Origin: Thiomicrorhabdus immobilis
GTDB lineage: Bacteria > Pseudomonadota > Gammaproteobacteria > Thiomicrospirales > Thiomicrospiraceae
Assembly: GCF_021654855.1 (NCBI RefSeq)
Contig: NZ_AP024202.1
Coordinates: 868,001-932,000 of the forward strand
Reading direction: 5' to 3'
DNA length: 64,000 nucleotides
This document shows positions 1 through 6,520 of this stretch, piece after piece. Position 1 is the stretch's first letter. Each line of letters starts with the position of its first letter. Made by a program: the position numbers and the translations under genes. The notes beneath the pieces were generated by a model. That model saw nothing but the letters and a program-made list of their open reading frames with translations, searched no databases and had not been told where the DNA came from.

Positions 1-707
1 ATGTCTACGCTCTAGGACAAGGTAACCTAGTTGTCGGTGGCTTAGATGCGAGTGGTGCAGATGGTTCCAGAATTACCATCAATGTGCCGAGTGTAGGGCG
101 TATTCCTGATGGTGCTATGGTCGAGCGAACCGTCAATACAGGATTTGATTTAGGCAATACGATTACCTTAAATTTAAAAGATGCTGACTTTACTACGGCA
201 ACAAATCTGGTGAATGCGGTCAACAAAGAACTGGGTGCAGGAACTGCAAGTGCCGTTGATGCTGAAACGGTCGAGGTCATGGCGCCACGCTTGCCGAATC
301 AACGTGTTGCCTTTTTATCGTTACTGGAAAATATTGAAGTTGTTCCAGGCGAGGGTGCAGCCAGAATTATCGTGAATTCAAGAACCGGTACCGTGGTTAT
401 CGGCCAAAATGTACGAGTCAGCCCTGCAGCCGTCACTCATGGCGGTTTGACGGTTAAGATTACCGAATCCAATGAGGTCTCTCAGCCGAATCCTTTTGCG
501 GGGGGCAATACCGCTGTGACTCCGAATTCGGTTGTGGATGTGTCGACCAATGGAACAGGGCGCATGTTTAAGTTTCCTCAAGGGGTTTCTTTAAATGATA
601 TTGTCCAAGCGGTCAACAAGGTGGGTGCGGCGCCGGGCGATTTAGTGGCGATATTGGAAGCATTGAAACAGTCTGGTGCTTTAAAAGCAGATTTAATGAT
701 TATCTAG
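1..707 (+). CDS. flgI: Flagellar P-ring protein FlgI (5' end cut by window)
   Basis: FlgI forms the periplasmic P ring around the flagellar rod in the peptidoglycan layer. The frame is open from base 3 to the TAG at 705-707, so the true start lies upstream of the window and the Sec signal peptide is not visible. The opening residues [13 protein letters not shown] and the late [17 protein letters not shown] segment are typical of the FlgI family, as is the C-terminus ending in [15 protein letters not shown]. About 235 residues are present, roughly the C-terminal two thirds of a usual 360-370 residue protein. flgJ follows 18 bases later, the standard gene order. A G6 run lies near 495-502 within the gene. 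Confidence 0.95.
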   Translation, partial: VYALGQGNLVVGGLDASGADGSRITINVPSVGRIPDGAMVERTVNTGFDLGNTITLNLKDADFTTATNLVNAVNKELGAGTASAVDAETVEVMAPRLPNQRVAFLSLLENIEVVPGEGAARIIVNSRTGTVVIGQNVRVSPAAVTHGGLTVKITESNEVSQPNPFAGGNTAVTPNSVVDVSTNGTGRMFKFPQGVSLNDIVQAVNKVGAAPGDLVAILEALKQSGALKADLMII

Positions 708-725
708 TCATCTAGGAGTAGAATA

Positions 726-1190
726 ATGAATATAAACAGCCGTGTTGACGCCCTAGCAAACCAGAGTGTCGCTTCTAGCGAGCATCAAAACTATGCTAAT
801 CTTCAAGGTTTAGATGGTTTAAAGCAGCAAGCTAGAGAGGATCAACGCGCGGCTTTAAAGCCAGTTGCCGAACAGTTTGAAGCAATCTTTGTTCAGCAAA
901 TATTCAAAGAAGCGAGAAAAGTCAGTTTTGATGATGGTTGGCTCGATGGAAATCAGGGCGATTTTTATAAAGATTGGCACGATAAACAATTAGCGCAAGA
1001 TTTAGCGGCTAAAGGAAATCTAGGATTTGCCGATAAAATAGTAGAGCAGCTTTTACCCAGTATTCCAGCGACTAAAAATATCCAACAACAAGAAGCGGTC
1101 GCGGAACAAAATACACAAGGAATCCCTGAAGAAAAACAACAACTGGTTTCTTCAACCAAAGATGCTCTAGCGTTAAGGAAAATCAAATAA
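726..1190 (+). CDS. flgJ: Rod-binding protein FlgJ, single-domain form
   Basis: FlgJ scaffolds rod assembly in the periplasm. This product has 154 residues and contains only the N-terminal rod-binding domain (about residues 45-110, with QFEAIFVQQIFKEAR and GFADKIVEQLLP). The C-terminal glucosaminidase domain of the roughly 310-residue enterobacterial FlgJ is absent. After residue 115 there is only a short Gln/Glu-rich tail. AGGAG at 714-718 lies seven bases before the ATG. The gene sits between flgI and flgK. A peptidoglycan hydrolase of another family is encoded after flgL and may replace the missing activity; that is inference. Confidence 0.92.
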   Translation: MNINSRVDALANQSVASSEHQNYANLQGLDGLKQQAREDQRAALKPVAEQFEAIFVQQIFKEARKVSFDDGWLDGNQGDFYKDWHDKQLAQDLAAKGNLGFADKIVEQLLPSIPATKNIQQQEAVAEQNTQGIPEEKQQLVSSTKDALALRKIK

Positions 1191-1268
1191 TTTTTGGTTT
1201 TTCAAATACTTACTCAAAAGGTAAGTCATAAATAGAATTACTATTCTGACCAGAATGAGGAATGAACT

Positions 1269-3125
1269 ATGGCTGATATGTTAACTATCGCCTCACTATC
1301 TTTGAATACGTTCAAAAAGGCACTGGAAGTTACCAGTCATAACGTAGCTAACGTGTCTACCGAGGGGTATACAAAACAGCGTGTTATTATCCAGAGTAGC
1401 GCACCAGGTAATGCCGGTAATAACTACCAGGGTAGTGGTTCTATGGTGGGTGGAATAGAGCGTCTATATTCGGAATACCTACAAACCCAGCTTTATTCAA
1501 GTCAAAGTCTTTTAGATCGTTATGACACTCAAGCAAGCTTATCCAAACAAGTTGAGGGGATTGTTGCGAGTAACGATGAAGGTGTGCAAGAGTTCATCAA
1601 TCGTTATTTTTCTTCCCTACAAGCATTATCAGATAATCCAGCTTCAACAACGAGTCGACAGCAAGTGTTGGATGAAGCGGGTAGTTTGGAAAGCCATGTC
1701 GGTAATTTAACAACGGTGCTCAATGACACCAGTGCTCAAACCAATAACCAGATTTCTGATGTTGTGACAGAGGTGAATAACCGACTTAAGTCTATTCAAC
1801 AGATGAATGTGGAAATAGATAATATTCTCAAAAATACCGAAAGCACGCCAAATGACCTAATGGATCAGCGAGACCAGGCTATTTTAGAGATTAGTCAGTA
1901 TATGGATATTAAAACCTACTACCATGATAATGGAGGGGTTGACCTTTATGCCGCCAATGGACGAGTACCGTTGTTGGCGAGCAATACGTTAATGCGCCTA
2001 GAAGCCAGTCGTAGTGATTATCAGGATGAAAACCGCACCGAGGTCTATGCTTATATCGGTGACCAAAAACAACTTATCAGCGATAAAATCGTTGGTGGTG
2101 AATTGGGTGGTCTTTTAGACTTTAGGGATAATATGCTCGGCCAGGCTCAAAACGATTTGGGGCTAACCTTAAATGGTATTGTCGCTTCTATGAATTGGCA
2201 GCATTATCAGGGGTATGACATAAATGGTGATGCCGGTGGAAACTTATTCCAACCCTTGTCCACTAATGCTATGGATAACCAAAACAATAAAGGTACGGTT
2301 TATGGTTCAGACATTACCGTCAGTTTTAATCCGAATGCCGGTGTGTCTGAACCGCCTTATGATGGTTTGACCGCTCTAAGTTCACAGCCCGCTACTTATG
2401 GTGATAAAGAAACTTATCTTGAGAATGCTTTCTCTGAAATAGGACAATTTCAGCCTAGAGAGTATGAGTTAATGTATAACGCATCAACGGACTCGTTTGA
2501 TTTTTTTGATTACACGACTAAGCAACCAGTATTAGATAGTTCTGGAACGCCTATCTCGATAGCGAGAGGAACGGCGGCAAATGTCGAAGGTTTAAATTTT
2601 GACTTTACCGCAATCACTTCTGCGCCGGTTGATGAAGATTCTTTTTTGGTTAAACCGCATAAACAGATTTTAGAAGACTTTTCTAAAGTGATTTCAGATC
2701 CTGGTTTACTGGCTACTCGAGGTCAGAGTCCTGTTGATTCGAATTCCGATGGTAGCCTAGATGATGAAGTCCCTGCTCCAGCAGGAATTGGTGACAACGT
2801 CAACATTGCAAATATGGCAGGTTTACAATCCGCGAAAATTTTATTTTCTGGTATCGATGGTAAAGCAACCGAGAGTTTGTTAGGTGGTTACTCGAAAATG
2901 GCTTCGAATGTGGGAATGTATGTCAGGGGGACTAATATCCAGTTTACTGCCCAATCGAGTGTCCATGACGTGATGGTTACGCAGAGAGAGTCTTATTCAG
3001 GGGTTAGTTTAGATGAGGAAGCCGCTAATCTTGTCCGCTATCAGCAGGCATATGAAGCTTCTGCCCAAATTGTAGCCACGGTTCAAGAATTGTTTAGAAC
3101 CTTATTAGATCTTTCAAGAGTATAG
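1269..3125 (+). CDS. flgK: Flagellar hook-associated protein 1 FlgK
   Basis: FlgK is the first hook-filament junction protein, exported by the flagellar type III apparatus. The 618-residue product begins with the axial-protein N-terminal pattern (SLNTFKKALEVTSHNVANVSTEGYT) and ends with the matching C-terminal heptad region (EEAANLVRYQQAYEASAQIVATVQ), which form the coiled D0/D1 core. The centre is variable and acidic. The start is preceded by GAGGAA near 1257-1262. The gene is followed by flgL after four bases, so the two are co-transcribed. Short inverted repeats at 1235-1256 lie just upstream of the start; their role is unknown. Confidence 0.96.
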   Translation: MADMLTIASLSLNTFKKALEVTSHNVANVSTEGYTKQRVIIQSSAPGNAGNNYQGSGSMVGGIERLYSEYLQTQLYSSQSLLDRYDTQASLSKQVEGIVASNDEGVQEFINRYFSSLQALSDNPASTTSRQQVLDEAGSLESHVGNLTTVLNDTSAQTNNQISDVVTEVNNRLKSIQQMNVEIDNILKNTESTPNDLMDQRDQAILEISQYMDIKTYYHDNGGVDLYAANGRVPLLASNTLMRLEASRSDYQDENRTEVYAYIGDQKQLISDKIVGGELGGLLDFRDNMLGQAQNDLGLTLNGIVASMNWQHYQGYDINGDAGGNLFQPLSTNAMDNQNNKGTVYGSDITVSFNPNAGVSEPPYDGLTALSSQPATYGDKETYLENAFSEIGQFQPREYELMYNASTDSFDFFDYTTKQPVLDSSGTPISIARGTAANVEGLNFDFTAITSAPVDEDSFLVKPHKQILEDFSKVISDPGLLATRGQSPVDSNSDGSLDDEVPAPAGIGDNVNIANMAGLQSAKILFSGIDGKATESLLGGYSKMASNVGMYVRGTNIQFTAQSSVHDVMVTQRESYSGVSLDEEAANLVRYQQAYEASAQIVATVQELFRTLLDLSRV

Positions 3126-3129
3126 AGTC

Positions 3130-4158
3130 ATGAGAATTTCAACGAACTTATTTCATAGTCAAGGGTTGCAGTCGATTCAAAAACATCAACAAGATGTTTT
3201 AGATGCGCAACTCAAGTTAAGTACTGGAAAGCGTATTAATGCGCCAGGAGATGATCCTGTTGCGCTTAATCAAATCCACTCTTTAAACCGCACCATGAAC
3301 AGCATTGACCAATATGCAATGAATGGCGTATTCGCCAAAGCCCAATTGGTTTTTGAAGAAACGGCGATTGCAGATACAACCGATTCATTACAACGCGCGC
3401 GTGAATTAACGATTCAAATGTTAAACGGCACTTACACAGCGGAAGACCGTCAGGCTACAGGTAAAGAGATAGAGCAGATTATTTTGCAAGTACAAAATAT
3501 GATGAATTACCGTAACTCTGAAGGTGAGTTGATTTTTGCCGGTAGCAGTGTGAATGCTGAAAAGGCGTTTGTTGAAGATGTCAATAATCCTGGGTATTAC
3601 GCTTATATAGGTAGCCCTAATGCAGCAGGTCAGTTTGAATCCGATGGAGTTACCCCTGTTGAGGATCCATTGGCAAATTATGGATCGCGTTTTGTTCAAA
3701 TTGGTTTTGATGATGATAATAAGTTAAAACCAAATGATGAGGGTGACTCTAGCCGAGTTAGAATCAGTGATAATGGACAAAAAGTTTTCGGTATCAGCAC
3801 GACAACAACGTTTACCGGGACTCCTGATCAAAATATTTTGAATGTTTTAGTTGAATTGAAAAATGCCTTGAATGCCGGTTTGGAACCTCCTGCGGGAGTT
3901 GCCGAAGACTTGAAAGCGGGGATTGAGCAATTAGCAGAAGTCAGAGCCGAAATTGGTGGTAGACAAAATAGGATTCAGACACAGTTTGACGCGGGTGAGT
4001 CTTTCAAGATAGCGCTTGAAGAGCGCAGAATGGGCTTGGAAGATATGGATATTGTCGAAGGTGTTACCGAATTAACGAAAAGCCAAAATGCATTGCAGAT
4101 GGCACAACAAGTTTTTTCACGTGTTCAAGACATGTCGCTGTTTAACTATTTAAGATAA
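3130..4158 (+). CDS. flgL: Flagellar hook-associated protein 3 FlgL
   Basis: FlgL is the second hook-filament junction protein. The 342-residue product is flagellin-like at both ends: an N-terminal helix with STGKRINAPGDDPVAL and a C-terminal helix with ELTKSQNALQMAQQVFSRVQDMSLFNYL. It belongs to the flgIJKL run and starts four bases after the flgK stop. A hairpin with a T tract lies shortly after its stop codon, so the transcript may end there before the transglycosylase gene. Confidence 0.95.
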   Translation: MRISTNLFHSQGLQSIQKHQQDVLDAQLKLSTGKRINAPGDDPVALNQIHSLNRTMNSIDQYAMNGVFAKAQLVFEETAIADTTDSLQRARELTIQMLNGTYTAEDRQATGKEIEQIILQVQNMMNYRNSEGELIFAGSSVNAEKAFVEDVNNPGYYAYIGSPNAAGQFESDGVTPVEDPLANYGSRFVQIGFDDDNKLKPNDEGDSSRVRISDNGQKVFGISTTTTFTGTPDQNILNVLVELKNALNAGLEPPAGVAEDLKAGIEQLAEVRAEIGGRQNRIQTQFDAGESFKIALEERRMGLEDMDIVEGVTELTKSQNALQMAQQVFSRVQDMSLFNYLR

Positions 4159-4208
4159 TATTATAAAGCTCTTTTAAGTTAACAATAAGACTTGGTATTC
4201 GTTTTGCT

Positions 4209-4234
4209 AAAGCCTCCTATATGGAGGTTTTTTT
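4209..4234 (+). terminator. Hairpin with T tract whose 3' arm is also a Shine-Dalgarno
   Basis: CCTCC at 4213-4217 pairs with GGAGG at 4223-4227 over a five-base loop, with A-T and G-T pairs extending the stem outward, and a run of T follows up to 4234. This is the shape of an intrinsic terminator for flgL. The same GGAGG is the only good ribosome site for the next gene, seven bases before its GTG at 4235. Terminator and ribosome site therefore share bases. Confidence 0.6.
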
Positions 4235-5512
4235 GTGGAAAAACAAATCAAATCAATAACAACGATTGCGTTAGTTTCAGGGCTTATTTTGCTTAGTGCC
4301 AGTTACGTTGTGCCGTTTCAAAACTGGATTTTATTGAATGCATCTGTTAATAAACCTACAGATAATCAAAGGGTTAATAGTGTTTTTTATGCTTCCGGTA
4401 TTCGTGGGATGGTCTCGGAAAACAGTCTGACGAATAATGTGATGTCTTCAAATCTGGAGTTGATAGGTGAAGATAATGATATTGATGGTGTCAAAAAACA
4501 AGCATTACCTTTAGATTTGGTAGTTGGTTCAGTTAAAACTCCGTTTAATAATCTTTCTCAAGACGATGCGTTACGTGTTGAAGAGAAGTCTTTTTCTAAT
4601 ACCTATTCAGAAAATCTACCGAATCAAGTAAAGCCTAGAGAAATTCCTTTATTGGTTGAATTAGAGGATGAAGTTTTAGTTGAGTTTTCTGCAGACTATT
4701 CCAAAAGAGATATGCAAAAAGCGCTCTCACGATTGCTGGTTTTACCTGAACGTATTGACGCTAATCGAATGGTGGCTACAGAAGCGATCAATACCCGAAT
4801 AAAACCTTATTTGTATGGGCGAGTTTTAAACGAATATAAAAAACCGATTCGTTATCCAGCCCAAGCTTTTCGTTATGCGGAATCTTTGATTTTGAACCAT
4901 AGTGAGAAAGTTACCGATGAACAGGGTGATTTCGTTGTCGTAAGTATTCCTTTAACTGAATATCAGGTTCCTAATTCGGTTAAGAGTTACCAGGCCTGGG
5001 TGAATCAATACGCAAATCAATACGGTGTATCAGCAGAGTTGATTTTTGCAATTATGCATGTGGAGAGTGCTTTCAACCCTAAAGCGGTGAGCCAGTCTAA
5101 TGCTCTTGGTTTGATGCAAATTAAAGCTGGTTCTGCTGGACGCGATGTGTATAAAAATATTGATCAACGAGCAGGTCAACCGACTAAAACGGAATTGTTT
5201 AATCCAAAAGAAAACATTCGATTGGGTACGGCTTATGTCAGTTTATTGAATAATGTGTATTTGAAAGATATTCGTAACTCTGAGAGTAGAGAGTTACTGA
5301 CAATTTCTTCATATAACGGCGGGATTTCAACGGTGTTGAAGTTATTTGGAGCTACACCTGAAAAAGCTGTTAATAGGATTAATCAGTTGCACCCTAGGCA
5401 AGTATATCGTACCTTAAGATACAAGCATCAATCTGATGAAACCAAAAGATATATAGAAAAGGTTACTCAAGCTAAAAACCGTTATAAAGAACTTCTCAAT
5501 TTTGCTGCTTAG
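4235..5512 (+). CDS. MltC-type lytic murein transglycosylase
   Basis: This enzyme would cleave peptidoglycan glycan strands to form 1,6-anhydro-muropeptides in the periplasm. The 425-residue product has an N-terminal hydrophobic segment (about residues 8-30) that looks like a signal anchor and has no lipobox, unlike classical MltC. The C-terminal SLT domain (about residues 250-420) carries AIMHVESAFNP with the likely catalytic Glu277, then SNALGLMQIK, GTAYVSLLNNVYL and SSYNGG, the MltC pattern. The N-terminal half is divergent. It starts with GTG, directly behind the flgL hairpin. Its place next to flagellar genes whose FlgJ lacks a hydrolase domain suggests it opens the wall for the rod; this is inference. 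Confidence 0.85.
   Translation: MEKQIKSITTIALVSGLILLSASYVVPFQNWILLNASVNKPTDNQRVNSVFYASGIRGMVSENSLTNNVMSSNLELIGEDNDIDGVKKQALPLDLVVGSVKTPFNNLSQDDALRVEEKSFSNTYSENLPNQVKPREIPLLVELEDEVLVEFSADYSKRDMQKALSRLLVLPERIDANRMVATEAINTRIKPYLYGRVLNEYKKPIRYPAQAFRYAESLILNHSEKVTDEQGDFVVVSIPLTEYQVPNSVKSYQAWVNQYANQYGVSAELIFAIMHVESAFNPKAVSQSNALGLMQIKAGSAGRDVYKNIDQRAGQPTKTELFNPKENIRLGTAYVSLLNNVYLKDIRNSESRELLTISSYNGGISTVLKLFGATPEKAVNRINQLHPRQVYRTLRYKHQSDETKRYIEKVTQAKNRYKELLNFAA
4989..5000. repeat. Copy of the CCAGGCCTGG palindrome inside the transglycosylase gene
   Basis: The 12-mer ACCAGGCCTGGG differs by one base from the full ACCAGGCCTGGT palindrome seen elsewhere in this window. Here it is read in the Gln-Ala-Trp frame. 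Confidence 0.7.
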
Positions 5513-5749
5513 CAATGTTGCCGATTACTTCATCAAAGCGAAATCGGTAATGTTCAATTTCGTCGATCGCTCTATTTTGTTCAAGATATTGATGCTGGAG
5601 AAATCATTACGGCTGAGCATGTTAAGAGTATTCGTCCGGGCTTTGGAATAGAGCCTAAGTATTTAGACTTGCTGATAGGTCGTAGGGTAAAACAGAGTGT
5701 AAGAAAAGGCCAGGCTGTGACTAAACAGATATTCGACCAGACCTGGTAG
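5513..5749 (+). pseudogene. C-terminal remnant of a pseudaminic/sialic acid synthase (PseI/NeuB type, SAF domain)
   Basis: The frame that continues through the transglycosylase TAG encodes about 78 residues ending at TAG 5747-5749, with no start codon and no N-terminal barrel domain. It reads FRRSLYFVQDIDAGEIIT, then EHVKSIRPGFGIEPKYLDLL, then IGRRVKQSVRKGQAV. This is the SAF (antifreeze-like) C-terminal domain of PseI/NeuB/LegI synthases, where the FRRSL and SIRPG-G--PKY motifs are characteristic. These enzymes condense phosphoenolpyruvate with a 6-deoxy-hexosamine to make pseudaminic or related acids. The synthase barrel of about 280 residues is missing, so this is a relic. The next intact genes are a Pse-associated methylase and maf, which fits an older, larger pseudaminic acid locus here. 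Confidence 0.85.
5736..5747. repeat. Near-copy of the ACCAGGCCTGGT palindrome
   Basis: ACCAGACCTGGT matches the window-wide palindrome at 11 of 12 positions and overlaps the end of the synthase remnant. Confidence 0.45.
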
Positions 5750-5840
5750 GAAATAGTTAAATTTTAAGTAGTGTCAAAAGGCCTAAAACAACATTATTTA
5801 CAGTCTCTTTATATAGAGATAATGAGGATGGAGAGTCACG

Positions 5841-6461
5841 ATGAGTTATAAAACCGAGCAGGAATTATTTTGGGCGGGTGAATTTGGCGATGCTTATAGT
5901 CAGCGAAATGATGGTGAACAATTACTCTTGAGTAAAATAGCACTTTTTTCAAAAATTGTGCAACGTACGGGAAGGTTGTCATCGGTAATTGAATTCGGCG
6001 CAAATATTGGCCTAAACCTCAAAGCGTTAAAGAATTTACTTCCTAATGCTGCGGTGTCTGCTGTTGAAATCAATGAGTTTGCTAAAAACCAACTAGAACA
6101 GTGGGGGGGGTGTGAAGCCATTTACCATCAGTCTGCTTTAGATTTTTCTTCTCCTAAAACCTATGAATTATCAATGGTTTTGGGGGTGCTAATTCACATC
6201 CATCCTGATGAGCTTGCCACTATGTATGCCAACTTGTATTCATCTAGTAGCCGTTGGATTTTATTATCGGAATCTTACAATCCCACTCCGGTTGCAATTG
6301 ACTATCGAGGCAATGAAGGACGTTATTTTAAGCGTGATTTTGCTGGGGAAATGATGGCGCAATATCCAGATCTAAAATTGGTTGACTACGGCTTTGTTTA
6401 TCGTAATGATCCAAACTTTCCTTTAGATGACACCACTTGGTTTTTGTTAGAAAAATGCTGA
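5841..6461 (+). CDS. Pseudaminic acid biosynthesis-associated methylase (SAM-dependent), with G8 tract
   Basis: This 206-residue protein opens with the family signature YKTEQELFWAGEFGDAY and has a class I SAM-binding motif at about residues 48-60 (VIEFGANIGLNL), followed by an acidic loop and LGVLIHIHP. It matches the small methyltransferases associated with pseudaminic acid loci (TIGR03587 type). The precise substrate is not established, but a Pse precursor or the glycan on flagellin is expected. A run of eight G at 6103-6110 encodes W88-G89-G90. One more or one fewer G would stop translation within about 12 codons, so the gene may be phase variable. It lies between the synthase remnant and maf. 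GGAGAG precedes the ATG. Confidence 0.82.
   Translation: MSYKTEQELFWAGEFGDAYSQRNDGEQLLLSKIALFSKIVQRTGRLSSVIEFGANIGLNLKALKNLLPNAAVSAVEINEFAKNQLEQWGGCEAIYHQSALDFSSPKTYELSMVLGVLIHIHPDELATMYANLYSSSSRWILLSESYNPTPVAIDYRGNEGRYFKRDFAGEMMAQYPDLKLVDYGFVYRNDPNFPLDDTTWFLLEKC
6103..6110 (+). repeat. Homopolymeric G8 tract within the methylase gene
   Basis: Eight consecutive G lie inside the open reading frame at codons 88-90. I saw only G6 runs elsewhere (near 497, 11502, 24064 and 37687). With nine G the frame meets TGA at codon 92. With seven G it meets TAG at codon 100. This is the layout of a slipped-strand contingency tract. Confidence 0.75.
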
Positions 6462-6520
6462 CAATTTCATAGTAAGTGCATTCTTAGATTGCCTATAAAA
6501 TCAATAAAGATGATAAAAAA

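Noticed and set aside
1235-1256. Overlapping short inverted repeats before flgK
   Set aside because: Five- and six-base arms in AT-rich DNA occur often by chance, and there is no T tract or promoter context.
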